Origin: Cyathus striatus
Lineage: Eukaryota; Basidiomycota; Agaricomycetes; Agaricales; Nidulariaceae
NCBI GenBank assembly: GCA_025738555.1
Contig: JAOVFP010000001.1
Span: forward strand, 6,944,001 to 7,008,000
Direction: 5' to 3'
Length of the DNA: 64,000 bases
The position numbers and the translations under genes are program-made. Below, piece by piece: positions 10,473 to 22,905 of the stretch. Under the pieces are notes generated by a model. It searched no databases and was not told the origin of the DNA. It worked only from the letters and a program-made list of their open reading frames with translations. Numbering within the stretch: the first letter of the stretch is position 1; each line of letters begins with the position of its first letter.

Positions 10473-12986
10473 CCCTCTTGCTGCTGTTGTATTAGACCAT
10501 GTGAACATGGCCTCATGGGTGTGTGTGTAAGGGGCATGCTTACTTACTCAGACTTAATGCTATGGTGTTGTTTGGCTATGCCTTCATAGCTAAACAATTA
10601 CCTTATTTATACTATAGTACACACATTTGTAAAAGGGACTTACTCCCATCACATGTAGACTTACCAATAGGATTTGGTCAGGTGTACATGGTGGGACTGT
10701 AAGCCGTAGAGGATAGCAACCTCTACAACATACAATGTTCTATATATTCTATATAATTTGTTAAAATGCTAGAAGCTAACAGCATCTGTATACTGAAATA
10801 TAATGATATTTTGTGAGCCTTCTTATTTTTCAGACCTGAGTGAATTAGAAATTGCATGTTTAATTGCTATATTGACTGCTGTAGAACTGTAGCAGCTCAT
10901 GAATACTTGTAGAATGTGTGTTTCAGAATATTATTATACAAGTAGTATGCTATTAACTCAGATACAGGAAGATATTTACTGGTAGAAGATGAAACACATG
11001 TATCAATTATGTGTGATCAGATTTATCACTCTCATCTTGCATGTAATAATGAGGCAATTTTTATAAAATCTTGATATTATGTTACTACATACTTAAGTTA
11101 TATCTCAGAGAAATTTCAAACAATTCCATAGCTCTCAGAGTGTTCTGTTGGTAGCTTCATATAAAAATACCTTATACTGCACCACCAACATAATAATTCA
11201 GCCCTAATTTTACATTCACATACTATGCACTATAGAAAACATATACACAAATTTCCAAGGTATTCCAAGCAGTGAGTTGTCAGAAGCAACAAATGAGGAA
11301 AGGGGTGGTTGAGAGAATAGAGTGTGACAATGTAGCAAAGACTCAAACACAAACACAGACACAGACACATGGGGAGGAAACTTGTTGTCAAGTATCAAGA
11401 TACAAGATGTTTATATACTGGAGGTAGCTACCAAAGTCTTACCAAAGTCCTACTAAGGGTACCAAGGTCTTACCAAGGTTACCAAAGTCTCACCGAGGTC
11501 TGATATAGAAGCTGTGCAACCCAGAATATCTAACATGGGTAATGTGCTACAGCCCAGACAGTGCAAGAAACCATCTCATTATGTGTGGGAAATTTTGTTG
11601 ATTATCATCATTTTTGGTAAGCATGTGTAGTAATGTCCTTGAGGAAATTGCATGTAACTACTGCCTACACTACTACACATGTTTACTGTGCTTCTACTGT
11701 GCAAACTCATGTACTACATATGTAAAAGGCATGGTCAAACTGTACACTGTGCCCACAGTCTTGATGAATAAAGCATGTTGATATGCATGGTATCTGCATG
11801 GTAGGTCATGTGACTTGTTAGATAAGATAACAGAAAAGAGATCCTAACAGAGGCACGTGCTCTGGCTACACTCAAGACCTCTCCAAAGATGAGAAGTTCA
11901 GTAACTGTGCCTCTTCTTCTGCCACTGTAGCTACCATAAAAGCTTCTGTAAGTGCTCATTCATGTCTTTGACATTCTGTAGTGTGAGGCATGATGGTTGA
12001 AAGGAAAGAGTGGACAGAGGATTATTATTATATATCTAATCTACATTGTCCAGCAATGATGGTCAACAATGATCAATCACCACCCTCACCACACATGCAT
12101 CAACCAACTTCAATCCAAGATGGAACTCTGCCTGGGTGCATCAGCCATTCATTTTGACATGATGTTGGGATGTCAAACCTGGCTTGAAACAAAATGATGT
12201 TCACATGCAATGATCAAATCTCTTGGCAAAACAAAAGAGCCAGATTTGACTTCCCCTATTACAACTCACTTTTACTTATTATTAGTATGAGCTAGTTTGT
12301 ATTTAAACAGTAGGAACTTGAGCTGTAGAGCTCAAGCTTCAGCTTAAATTGAACTTAGCTTCACTTGATCATTCACTTGCTTGTACTTAAGTCTAATCAA
12401 CTTAAGAGCTCATGAATAGAGACTCAGACCTTACTTTGATACTGATTAACTTGTTCTTTGAACTCAATGATCACATGACTATCAGACTTGTATGATAAAC
12501 ATCTTGACTAGAACTTTATCATAACAACATTGGTATATTTGTTACATTCACAATGAGTTACTTATGATTTCTGGCTTGTTACACCTCTTCAGTATATCTA
12601 GGAGCTGGGCAACTTCACTAAATTTATGCAATAAGAGTGTGTAAGGAGTTAAATAAATAATCACAGTGGTTACATGTATCTGCATTTTTCTATTTTTCTG
12701 AATGGTGCTCATCTTGTGCTAATACATTATATCTTTCCTACCATGTTAGTTCATTAATTCATCTAATGTTACATTTGTGAACATGTTTTCAATTACCATT
12801 ATTAAGAGTGTAGGTAGTTATTTAACACATTAGTATCTGTTCTTTTCATGTATTTATGATGCCATTACATACTAAATTGCTATTTAACATACAACAAAAT
12901 ATTGCAATTGAGATAAAATAATGAACCATATGGTGAACAAAAGATTTACAGGGAAGTTCAAAATTGTAACACAAACATAAGAGCTC
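10473..12986. other. AT-rich intergenic DNA with a short degenerate repeat
   Basis: No gene recognised. At 11425-11500 a short imperfect repeat of the type TACCAAAGTCTTACCAAAGTC occurs, preceded at about 11340 by a CACAGACACA microsatellite. Around 12310-12420 there are several short inverted AGCTCAAGC/GAACTTGAGC words. The rest is unique AT-rich sequence. Confidence 0.5.
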
Positions 12987-13244
12987 TTTACACTTAGCCA
13001 GGTGTTCTGTACGGATCCGCACGGATTCCGTGCGGATTATGCAGAATCCGTACTTTTTGAAAATGGCTGGGCTATCACTATAATGAATGCGAAATTCCAT
13101 ACAGATTCTTTATGGATTCTGTACAGAATTTAAAATTCTGTACAGAATACGCAGAATTCCATATTCAAGACTTTATTGGAATCCGCATGGATCTTTACAG
13201 AACTTATCAATTACTTTTATTAATTATTTACATGAAAATAAAAT

Positions 13245-13330
13245 GCACCGTATGTGGTTTGAACCCTCACTATGCTCAATGATTTGTAATCAAATATGTT
13301 GCGCGCTAAACCATCTGAGCCAGCATATGT
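13245..13330 (-). ncRNA. tRNA-like / SINE-like sequence with Pol III boxes
   Basis: On the minus strand an A-box TGGCTCAGATGG (13311-13322) is followed by GTTTAGCGCG, a possible anticodon arm TGATTACAAATCA, and a B-box GGTTCAAACC (13256-13265). A TTTT run follows a few bases later (13238-13241), as expected of a Pol III terminator. The acceptor ends do not pair convincingly, so it is a tRNA pseudogene or SINE head rather than a working tRNA. With a conventional loop the anticodon would be ACA. It sits just inside the left arm of the TIR element. Confidence 0.5.
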
Positions 13331-14009
13331 TTCTTATGGTCGCATAACCGCCCATAACATGACGCTTGTCCGGCTGTCATTAACCAACACGTACCCGGGT
13401 GACGCGTCACTAGCGCTCACTGCTCAGCACTGTCAGCGCTTGGTCAGCGCCCTCTCATCTCGCTCCCACCACCTTTGCACTCACCATCACCTTCGCTCCC
13501 ACCACCTTTGCTTCTGCCACCGCCTTTGCTCCCACCCCCTCGTCTCACTCCCACCTCCTCGTCTCGCTCCCACCACTCGTTCTTCGTCCCTCCTTCGACA
13601 CCCTCCGACCAATCTCCTCCACGCGTGAAGAAGGCAATGATGCCGCTGGCAAGGAGCATGCCATTCCCCCCCTCTACAGTCTTTCTCACCTTCTTCGCTC
13701 TCCACCCTCACCATCATCACCCTCTGCTCCCACTACTTGGGTCTCCTCTTGTCTGTCAACGCTCTTCACCCTCCTTGCTCATCGCTTCGATCAATGCATG
13801 CTGCCACTAATGCAGCTGTTCATCAACACTTGCCGTCATCTCGCTCGCTCTGGGTCTTGGAGGGGTTAATTATAATGGTACATTGTATATTCATTCATTT
13901 CTCTACATGTAATTACTTATTCTCTTACCATCAGCTTACCCTTCGTCAGCTAGCATGTACAAACACATGCCTAGCTGGGACATCATCCCCTTCCAGTCCT
14001 CCCCTACAT

Positions 14010-14220
14010 CCTCTCCCACATGCCGACAACAATGTACGCCAATGCATACTTTTCTATCCCCTCCGCCTCATTCTCCCCACGGCATGCGCCAATTGTACAC
14101 CAACGTGTACCACGACACAATGCCACCTCCACCAATGTCCTCTCCCATGTGCTGACAACAACATACGCCAAAGCGTACCTTTCTCTCCCCCCTGCCTCGT
14201 TCTCCCCACGGCATGCACAC
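14010..14220. repeat. Two direct copies of a 128-bp unit
   Basis: CCTCTCCCACATGCCGACAA.. at about 14010 and CCTCTCCCATGTGCTGACAA.. at about 14138 start two copies that both end in TTCTCCCCACGGCATGC. They differ mainly at CG/TG and small substitutions. Pyrimidine-rich and not coding as far as I can see. Confidence 0.75.
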
Positions 14221-14339
14221 TTACGTCAATATGTACAAGCAGAACAATGACAACGTAGAGTCAATGGAGAGGGGTAGTCGAGGGAGGGGGTAGTCGAGGA
14301 GAGGGGTAGGAACGCAATGGAGAGGCTAACGACGCACTC

Positions 14340-14650
14340 TCCTCCCCCGCACCTCGTCTCGCAAGTGACGAGTGTGCCATTTCTCTCTCCTCCCCCACAC
14401 CTCGTCTCGCAAACGATGAGGTGCTGTTCCTTCTCCCTCCCCTGCACCTCGTCTCGCACACAACGAGGTGCATCCCCTCTCCTTCGCCCTGCACCTCGTC
14501 TCGCAAACGATGAGGTGCCGTTCCTCCTCCCCCCCCCTGCACCTCGTCTGGCAAATGACGAGGTGCTGTTCCCTCTCCCCCCCTCTTCCCCTCTCTTCCC
14601 CTGCCCTCCTCGTCTCACAAGTGACAAGGAAGAGCCTCCTCTCCTCATCT
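14340..14650. repeat. CTCGTCTCGCAA(A/G) tandem array, CpG-rich
   Basis: Five to six units of about 60 bp, each with GCACCTCGTCTCGCAAACGA, a complementary CGAGGTGC or similar, and a pyrimidine-rich CTCTCCTCCCCC segment. This is the CpG-preserved counterpart, in reverse orientation, of the array at 1080-1490. Confidence 0.8.
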
Positions 14651-15060
14651 TGGGGAGGAAAGGGGAGAGCGAAGGAAGGGAAGGGGATAACGAGGGGAGA
14701 GGAGAGGACAGTGAGGGGAGGGGAGCAGATAGCGAGTGGATGGGAAGGGAGGAGAGGGGGAAGGGATAGCGAAGGGAGCAGAGCAGATAGTGAGCGGAAG
14801 GGATAGTGAGGAGAGGGGAAGGGAGGGGAGGGGAGGGGAGTGAATAGCGAGCAAGGGGGAAAGTGAGCGAAGGGGGGAGCGAGTGAAGAAGAGGGGAGGG
14901 GACAGCGAGGGAGGGGACAGCGAGGGAGAGCAAGGGGAAGGGAGGGGAGGGAAAGGGAGGGGAGGGGAGGGGACGGCAAGGGAAGGGACAGCGAGCGAAG
15001 GGGGGAGCAAGGGGAGGGGAGGGTACAGTGAGGGGAGGGGAGGGGGCGGCGATGGTGTCG
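14650..15060. repeat. Purine-rich GGGGA/GGGGAG tract
   Basis: About 400 bp of almost pure purine on the plus strand, with GGGGAGGGGA runs and recurring AGCGA/AGTGA words. It gives overlapping ORFs in many frames with Pro/Ser/Leu-rich minus-strand translation, which I reject as genes. Such a tract could adopt triplex or G-rich structure. Confidence 0.8.
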
Positions 15061-15879
15061 CCATCTCCCACCACACTATCATCTTGCTGTAGCCCATGTA
15101 CCCCATCATTGCGCCCCTTTGACTCCCTCCCCCCTTGATGTGTGCTGCTGCCCATGTACATGCGTTGTTGCTCCCCTTCGGCACCCCTACCCCTTGCTCA
15201 TCACCACCTCCCTCCTTTTTGTTCCTGGTGGTGTCGTTGCCGTTTCGCCAACCACTGCTGCCACTATGAACCATTTCTTTATATTAGTATATGTAGTTTA
15301 TTATATTAGTATAGATAAATTGTATGTAAGTAGTGTAATAATATAGAATTTTATCAAAAGCTTCCTTTGTGAGATAAGTGAGAACTATTGCTGTATTATT
15401 AGACTTAAGAGGTGTCGGAAGACATGGTAGAAACATATTATAGTACATTACAAAGTCTGCAGAATTTGTATGGAATCTGTACAGACCTGAAAATTCTGTG
15501 CGGATCCGTGCAGAATCCGTACGGAATCTGCACAGAATTTCCAGGTCTGTACGCATTCCGTACAGATCCACACAGATTCCGCACGGATTCGCACGGATCC
15601 GTACGGACCCCTTGGGGGAGTGTAAATTACTGAAACATAAGTATTTAGTTATAATGGTGTACTACAATGTAGATAAAAATGAAACAACCAGCCCCATAAT
15701 AATGTGATGAATGAAAAAAATATCAAAATATCTCTCTGTTTCATCCTCTGTCAATAAAGAGCAAACACTTGAAGTTTCTTTTTTCTTGATAAATGACAAA
15801 CAATTGTCATTGTTTTCTGAATGCTCATGCTCTTTGTCTTCTTTAATAGGATCAGTAACTGCCAATTCATTTTCTTCTT

Positions 15880-18797
15880 TTACATATCTGAGCTTTCTGA
15901 TAAATGATCAATGGGAAGATCAAGATGTCTGGGAAGTGTTGGAGAGCCAGTTTTACATTGAGCCCAATCAGGTCCATGAACAAAATTTGTGAAATCAACT
16001 TGACACAAGTTGTAATTTGGCAATATTTGAACAGTATCAGGACTACACAACTGTTTCCTGTTATTAAAAGGAACCCAAAATAGTGTATTTTCACTGCTAT
16101 CTCTCACCCACCCATCTGAATGACAAGATGAAAAAACTTGTGTACCTCCAAGTGAATGAAGTTTGTTGTAGTGATTTGAGGTGGGGTCTATATTCCATGC
16201 ATGCAGTATATTACCTTGTGTGCTGGGGACCACTTGTGTTGCATGAGGAGAAAATGCCACTGATGTCACAGAATCACTGTGATCTTCAAATGGTCCAGCA
16301 ATAATTCTTCCACTCTCCACATTCCACACTCTGACAGTCTGATCATATGAGCCAGACACCACCTGTGTTCCATCAGTAGAAAATGCCACTGATGTCACAT
16401 AACCACTGTGGCCTTCAAATGGTCCAGCAATTGTTTTTCCTCTCTCCACATTCCACACTCTAACAGTTTTATCAGATGAGCCAGACACCACCTGTGTTCA
16501 ATCAGGAGAAAATACCACTGATGTCACTGAATAACTGTGGCCTTCAAATGGTCCAGAAATGGTATTTCCACTCTCCACATTCCACACTCTGACTGTTTTA
16601 TCATGTGAGCCAGACACTACTTGTGTTCCATCAGGAGAAAATGCTACTGATGTCACATAATCACTGTGGCCTTCAAATGGTCCAGCAATGGTTTTTCCAC
16701 TCTCCTCATTCCACACTCTGATGGTTCCATCCATTGAGCCAAATACCACATATTGTCCATCAGGAGAATAAGCTACACTATTCACAATTGAATTAGTATG
16801 TAATACTGTATACAGTATTGCATTCCAGACTCTGTCTCTTCCTTTTCCAATTGAAAGTATGTTTTTAAAGAAAGGTGAGAAATGGTTTATAATCAATGAA
16901 TTCTCAGGTGCAAATGATAATACTGACATATATATATCTGTTATATTCCTTGTGAAGGGAATGTAAAAATTTCTAAGAAGATTTATACTATCTTCAATGA
17001 AGTTGAGTTGATTTGAGTCTATCTAATTAACATTAAGTATTTAATTTCCTTTAAATAGTTGATATTGTACCTTTGTACATAATGTTAATTTTTTCATAAT
17101 TTGTTGTGCTGTCTGTATCTCATTTAAAATACTCATGACTTCCAACCAGTATAAGAACTTGCAATATAAGAACTTATTTAATTCCATCCACAAAGAAATA
17201 TAATCACATTTTTCATTTTCCATCATTTCAATATAATGCATGTTCCAATATATGCAACAATATTGAAGGTATGTAGGTATATGCTCACTAATGATTTTTT
17301 TAAAGTCTTTGATGTCTTTATTTGCTACATATAATGATTTAATATTACATATATTAAATTTTAGTTTACTGTTGAGAGCTTTAAAAACCATTTTGGTCAC
17401 TATTGGGACATGTTTGTTTTTATTAATTTTAAATGTTTCATCATTTAATCCATCCATTAAATATTCAACAAATGATAGATGATGGAATGTTATATTGTTA
17501 TCATTTATTGAAATGACTGGTAGCAGATGATGTATTATTCTTGAAACTTCTTTTGCAATGTCACCCTCATTACCATCAACATCAAGAAAGTATGCAATAT
17601 CCTCTTTTCTCAATGGAGATTTTGCCAAGAGTACTGTTGCTAATACTTGTCTTACAATTTCTTTTCTATATTCTGTCCATTTTCCAAAAGATATTTGAAG
17701 CATTTGATGATAGAGAATTTCAACTCCATGACCTATCTGCCCAGACAGAACTTGTTGAAGCTTTTCAGTTGGTGAAGGCTGGTCATCTTGCTCTGCAGTC
17801 ATGGTAATGTACTTAACTGCAGTAGATGCCCATATAAATAATCCACCAGCTCTTGTGCACATCATCTGTGACATATCTTCTATTGATTCAAGTTGCAGTT
17901 CATTTTGGTTATTTTCAAAACTTTTCTTGAGAAAGAAATATATGTCTTGATTTATCTCAGAGTCAAGTTTGGAATCAGTTTCCAATCTGATAATCTTGCA
18001 AAAATTTTCATTCTCAATAACATCTGGCAGAGAACCAGGCCGTCCAGTTAAGATAAGCTTATAGTGCTTAGGAAGCCCAATCCAATCTTGTAAGGTCTTT
18101 TTCAGAGATATTAGCAGTTCAGATGATTTGCATTCGTCTAGTGCATCAATAACAAATGCAGGTGGATTCTTTTTCAATTGTTCATGGTAAGTATTCAGTG
18201 GGTCAGCAATTAGATGTTTGAACTGCCATTCAATCCTTACAAGTTGGAAGTTGTTATCAAGATATTCTCCCATCTTTTCTTTCAGAAAAGAATACTTTGA
18301 TTTGGATGCTAAATCTGCAGCTATTGTTCTCCAAACTACAGTAGCATCACCTAAGGTGTTATCATCCCTCTTAAAAAAATGGCAGCCACCCAGTCTCATC
18401 CAGCCCTTTGAATATAGAGTTTCAACCAAAGTAGAGGCAATTGCAGATTTCCCCGAGCCAGGACCACCAGTAATCCACATAATGTTTGTAGTGGACTCAT
18501 CTATGAATGAAAATGATGATTTATCTTATGAATGTACAAATATATGAACATACCAAAATCATTCAGCCACTTATAAATATCATCCAGAATAATAACTCTA
18601 GTCTCTTCCATACAGGGAGGTGGACAATGCAAGTTATGATCAACAGGCTTTAATATATTAAGTTTTTCGGAAATTTCATCATTTTTCATATTGTAATAAT
18701 TGTTTTGGTCACAACCAATAGCATTCTGCTGACCACCAAGCACATTGACATTGTTTGTATTGGTAAACATTTGAGCATTGGATAGAGTTTGAGCCAT
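15880..18797 (-). pseudogene. NACHT-WD40 STAND/NLR gene, complete but for one nonsense codon
   Basis: Three exons: 18797-18554, 18500-17071, 17022-15880. Introns are 53 nt (GTATGT..TAG) and 48 nt (GTACAA..CTTAAT..TAG); the second also removes an apparent stop. The sum is 939 codons. The N-terminus has a short Asn/Gly/Gln-rich motif (NNVNVLGGQQNAIG). The NACHT has Walker A GGPGSGKS (about 93-100), Walker B FVIDALDEC (about 197-205) and LTGRPG. After an alpha-helical stretch come WD40 blades of 43 residues (129 bp), four near-identical plus a degenerate fifth, and a C-terminal DGWVRD..VHGPDW tail seen in fungal relatives. TGA at 16500-16498 replaces the GGA of the repeated SPDGTQ motif, cutting the protein inside the WD array. 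Such proteins are fungal immune-type sensors: the repeats bind ligand and NACHT oligomerises. Stop suppression or a sequence error could leave it functional. Confidence 0.85.
16200..16790 (-). repeat. 129-bp WD40 coding repeats with high internal conservation
   Basis: The word GAGCCAGACACCACCTGTGT and its variants recur at 129-bp spacing in the NACHT-WD40 gene. Units differ at few positions (for example SGS(H/S/Y)DKTVRVWN). Four to five blades is fewer than the seven of a closed propeller, so the array may have contracted or be in flux. Confidence 0.8.
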
Positions 18798-21700
18798 TAT
18801 ATATGCAGGTAATTTGATGTTGAATTTGTATGCTGTTGAGGGCTTGAGCAGTGAGGGATTTAAGAAGAGGGGGAGGGGAAAGTGTTATGTTAACGAACTA
18901 TATAAAGTTATGTGGTGCATTTAACACGGGTCAGTAACCATGTTTAGAGCCAAAGAATCAGAGTGAGTGACGATTCTTGTCTTCTCCTCTTGCGAGAGGT
19001 AACTATAAAAGGATATACCTTTTTGTTCTATGTATATCCAGCAATGAATTTGCAGCCTTATGTAGCCTTATACCTTATGTGTGTTGTCATCAAAAATAGA
19101 CTACTGTTTGGTAGCAGTTAGAGCATATTGATAAGAAATCAATAGATTGTTGTATGTCAAATTTAGCTGATTCAATTTGCAGATTGCTCAATAATCTATA
19201 TGTGTTTGATATCAACAGCAAGAAAGAACAAATGAAATCATTGGGACTTTTGCAGCTCATAAGATCACCTCATTTCCACGCCAACACATTCGTTACACCT
19301 CGTGAACATTCGTCGCCGCGATGGTATTATGTGCATGGTAGAAGCATGTTCACTATCTTTGCAGTTAGATGTTGAACGTTGTGACCTTCCAATGTTTCAG
19401 AAATACTTGAATCTTTGATCAATCACCATCGAACACCTACCATCTATTAACAAACAGATTGAGGTATTGTGATTCATCCAGCATCACCTCAATTTTGCAA
19501 TGCTTTTAAAATCATTATGGTACAGCAATTTCTCCGGTAAGAGAGTTTGGTCTAGGAATGATGTCGATGAGAAAGCGCTAACGTCAGTAACCGATATTCC
19601 ACCATACATGGGAATAATTCCTGTCCTGCAAGTGTCTGTTGAACATGTTCAATCGTCTTTTGTCCAGCAACTTCCCCATGTCAATGCACTAACACAGATT
19701 GCTCCATACGATCGCATGACCCAGCTCCATTCTCCTTCTGATGTACCACCAAGTTCTTGAATACATTCTCAGACTGTGAGACATGCATGTAGAGTGGATC
19801 AACCATTTCATGCTGTGCAGTACTTAGCTCACTTCCATATGCACCTCCCTCCCCCCATTCTTACCACTGTAAGGTTTGCCGGAATTCACAGGATCTTGAT
19901 GAACCCATCGATCTACACCTTCTGTCATCACCCCTTCAGCATCCCACATCTTCCTCAGTTCTTTCTCCCTTCCCATCGCACAAGTACCTCATCTCCATAT
20001 CGCCTCAGTCGAACTAACGCCAAGACCAACATGTTAGTGGATATGTAAGGATGATGCAAAGCACAGATACGATAAGCATCAAGAACAGATCAAGACCATG
20101 AACTGGGAAATGAGATGCCTGGTGCATTAGATCTGTACATTCTCATATCCTTACCTGCATGTACGATACTCCCGCTTTTCCTTGCAGAAAGATAACTAGA
20201 TCTGCATTGCCCATATCCCACCACTAGTAAAAGTTGGACTATTCTTGGATCCTAGGTGGATGTTTGCTCCTGAATCGGGAATCACGAATGCTGGAAGGGT
20301 GTGAACGAAGGCAGTGAATGACAACATGTCTCATCCCATCTAGGCTGACACTTGCCCTTCAATTAGCCCAATGCCTCATCTTCAAATTCTGGGTGCCATC
20401 ATGCTTGCGTTCATTTACAACCTAGTCCCCCCTGCTCCATCCACCATCCTCAATGTCAATATGTGTGTCCAGTTCTACCTCCTCTAGTCATATCGCTCCT
20501 ACATATAACTATAAGGCGCCAAACGCTATTCACGAATAGCGAATTTCTTTTTGCTTCCAAGCGCAGAAATATGGGAGTAGAAGAGCTCCCTTTCAGTGAC
20601 ATTATTAGTTAGGCATTCTGTCCTCGATAGTAATACCCTTGATTTGCCCTCCCTGCTTAAAGTTCTTCCTAACGTCTCAATATAGTACATGATATACTTC
20701 CTGTTTCTCAATTCGCGTTGTCAATCTCACACTCGGATATAGTTCTCATTTTTTTCACCTAGTTTCTAGCTCGGAGTGAGTTTCTTTCTTAATGTTGAGC
20801 TTTGGATGGGTATGATAATCGACCTGATGAAAGCATGCATGTGCCTATAGAGGTTATAGGCACAAACACTGTATTGTGAATGAAAACTTTGTGACCTCCT
20901 TGTTGCAGTTTGCTATGTGCAAATAGTACACCATCACCACGTCTGTGCTCCTGTCAATGTGGGTACATATGCTCTTGAGTCCGAATCACCCACCAATTGC
21001 AATATCATTATTGACACCACTGCATCCCACTCATGTTGCAGCTATCCAAGCTCTACTTACCTCCTCCCCGCCTCGGAACCATCTCGAGATCGAAATTCAC
21101 ATTTCAAACATCATACAAGTTGTGTTTGTCCACTTCCCCTCTTCAGTTCTTCTCCCCTATGCTAAAATCCATAACAGGTGTCTGTTAATCGCATCTACAT
21201 GCTGTAAAATCGATTGGCACCACTATGGATCTACGGTTTGTTGACTGGACGTACTTATGACAAACATTGCGATGTTGTTGGGCCTTGGGTCTGCGTTAAA
21301 GTTTACCGTTCACGAGAGCATAGTATGATGGGCTTTTCCTTTCCTCAACTCGCTACACGTGTTTTCGTGTAGTATAGTACCATTTTTAATTGGACTTCAG
21401 AAAGCTGCTCTGTTTGAGAATTTCCACTTTCCTGTGTCTTAATTATTCTTTCACTTCGCGAACTGCACTCTTCCAATGTTATATCTTTGACGTCCATAAG
21501 CATGAGCCATGTGGTAGGCTTATTCTGGAATCAATATGCGCAGATTGGGTGAACACACTGCTGGAAAGTGTGTACCTTACGTTATGGGAACAAGTTAATG
21601 TTTTATTTTAATAAATGTCTGTTCAATCAGTGTGTGAGATTGAACGCAACTGGCGATTTGAACGATATACCCACTTCCTTGACTGACTTCAATTGAACTT

Positions 21701-22619
21701 TCCTGCGGCTCAAGTGAGGTTCACGTTACCTCTTTACGCTATGCGTAGAGTTTACTTATACAAAGGCAAGTATTAAAGATTACCGTGGGCATGTGCTTAG
21801 TACAAAGTTAGTTTGTAGGATTGCTCGTACTTACATTTAGTCTCTGACCAGTGTTAATGATTCGTCGAAGGCCTGATTTCATCATCTTGGTGTTGATAAG
21901 TATCAATTAACCAGCCCACGTTCTATTTCTGTAGTTATCAATAGTTATCAGTGGCCCAGTATGTTGGGTCGGAGTGCATGTGGAAGACATGCATATGAAT
22001 GATCCCATGGTCCTAGGTTTCAGTTCTGGCACTTGTCGAAGTACATAAATATAACATAAGTATAGATGACATGGATGCGATCTTTGTGTTTATTTCCATA
22101 GTCGAATTGATTCGTAGATGCACCAAAGGAGGTGCATGAATGCTTACAGTGACTTGACAATGCTGGCTGCCGATAAGATAAGAACTTTCTACATTGTCCA
22201 ACCTTGTCCAACCTCTCTCGGCACCAACAACAATGACAACCTCCAGAGTGTTGCCTCCTTGCTATTTTGTCATCACATTCCTATTTCTTCAATTGAAAGA
22301 TTCAATATAGATACAGCTACTCGTATGAACCACCTGTTGAGAGTGTTTGAGAAGACCACCTAAATGCACACCAGTTTGACATCACATGCACAGAGCACCG
22401 GAATAACCCTAGGTCCTGGAGATTCTCCTTCGCATGTTGAACACCAGCAGCTGCAGCTAATGGAGGGTGAGAATTAGTAGAGAAAGGAGGGCAAGAGACA
22501 TTGGGTATGCCTGTCTCTTTGCTCTGTGCTTTGTTTTTCATTCTTCACTGTCGAGACGTTGCCCACTACTCCATTTTTACCATCGGTCGACTCATCACAC
22601 AAGTGCGTCAGCCCAACCT

Positions 22620-22905
22620 TGTACTCTTTCATTCCTCTCTTCTAACTGCAGTTGTCTTACAGTAATCAAATAATTACACTCGTTCCAGGCCTAAGCTGTA
22701 CCCTCTGCTGTATCATGACTCCTAAACTGGTCATTCCAAAGACAATAACCCCTGGGTTGGAGGAGTTAGATCTTCAACACTGCTTTCAACAATGATACTA
22801 TTTCCGTTCAAAACCTTCCTTGCAACACTCGTGCCTTCACCTTAAACATCCTCAGCCCCTTCTGTTGTGCTGTCCCCCGTCTCTTCACATATGACATGAT
22901 GCATG
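22620..22905. repeat. Diverged direct repeat, copy 1 (copy 2 at 24600-24850)
   Basis: Both copies contain CTTCTAACTG..AGTAATC, a CTGTACC/CTGTGCC..CTGC stretch, a TTCAACAATGATACTAT or TTCCAACATTGATACTAT block, then CCTCAGCC..TTGTGCTGTCCCC. They are about 1.97 kb apart in the same orientation. Function unknown. Confidence 0.6.

Larger units (their letters stand above)
12987..15626. mobile_element. TIR element with GTACGGATCCGCACGG subterminal palindromes
   Basis: The left end TTTACACT (12987) and right end AGTGTAAA (15619-15626) are inverted. Just inside each, 13008-13190 and 15465-15605 are packed with variants of the palindromic theme GTACGGATCCGTAC / CCGCACGGATTCCGTGCGG in both orientations. 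The interior contains a tRNA-like sequence, a 128-bp repeat, a CTCGTCTCGCAA array and a long GGGGA purine tract. No transposase ORF is visible. The right terminus read inward is CAGTAATTTACACTCCCCC, shared with other elements here. Long ORFs between 13.3 and 15.3 kb on both strands come from low-complexity sequence. Confidence 0.7.

Noticed and set aside
13296..15274. Long ORFs (up to 311 codons) in the GC- and purine-rich interior of the 13-15.6 kb element
   Set aside because: Low-complexity Pro/Ser/Leu or Arg/Gly/Glu translations of purine tracts and tandem arrays; mutually overlapping on both strands.
16930..17070. Break between the NACHT and WD40 halves as two separate genes
   Set aside because: A 48-nt GT..CTTAAT..TAG intron (17070-17023) removes both intervening stops and keeps the frame, so it is one gene.
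19100..19165. tRNA-like D-arm and hairpin (TGGTAGCAGTTAGAGCA..TTGATAAGAAATCAA)
   Set aside because: No convincing B-box or acceptor pairing; likely chance or a very decayed remnant.
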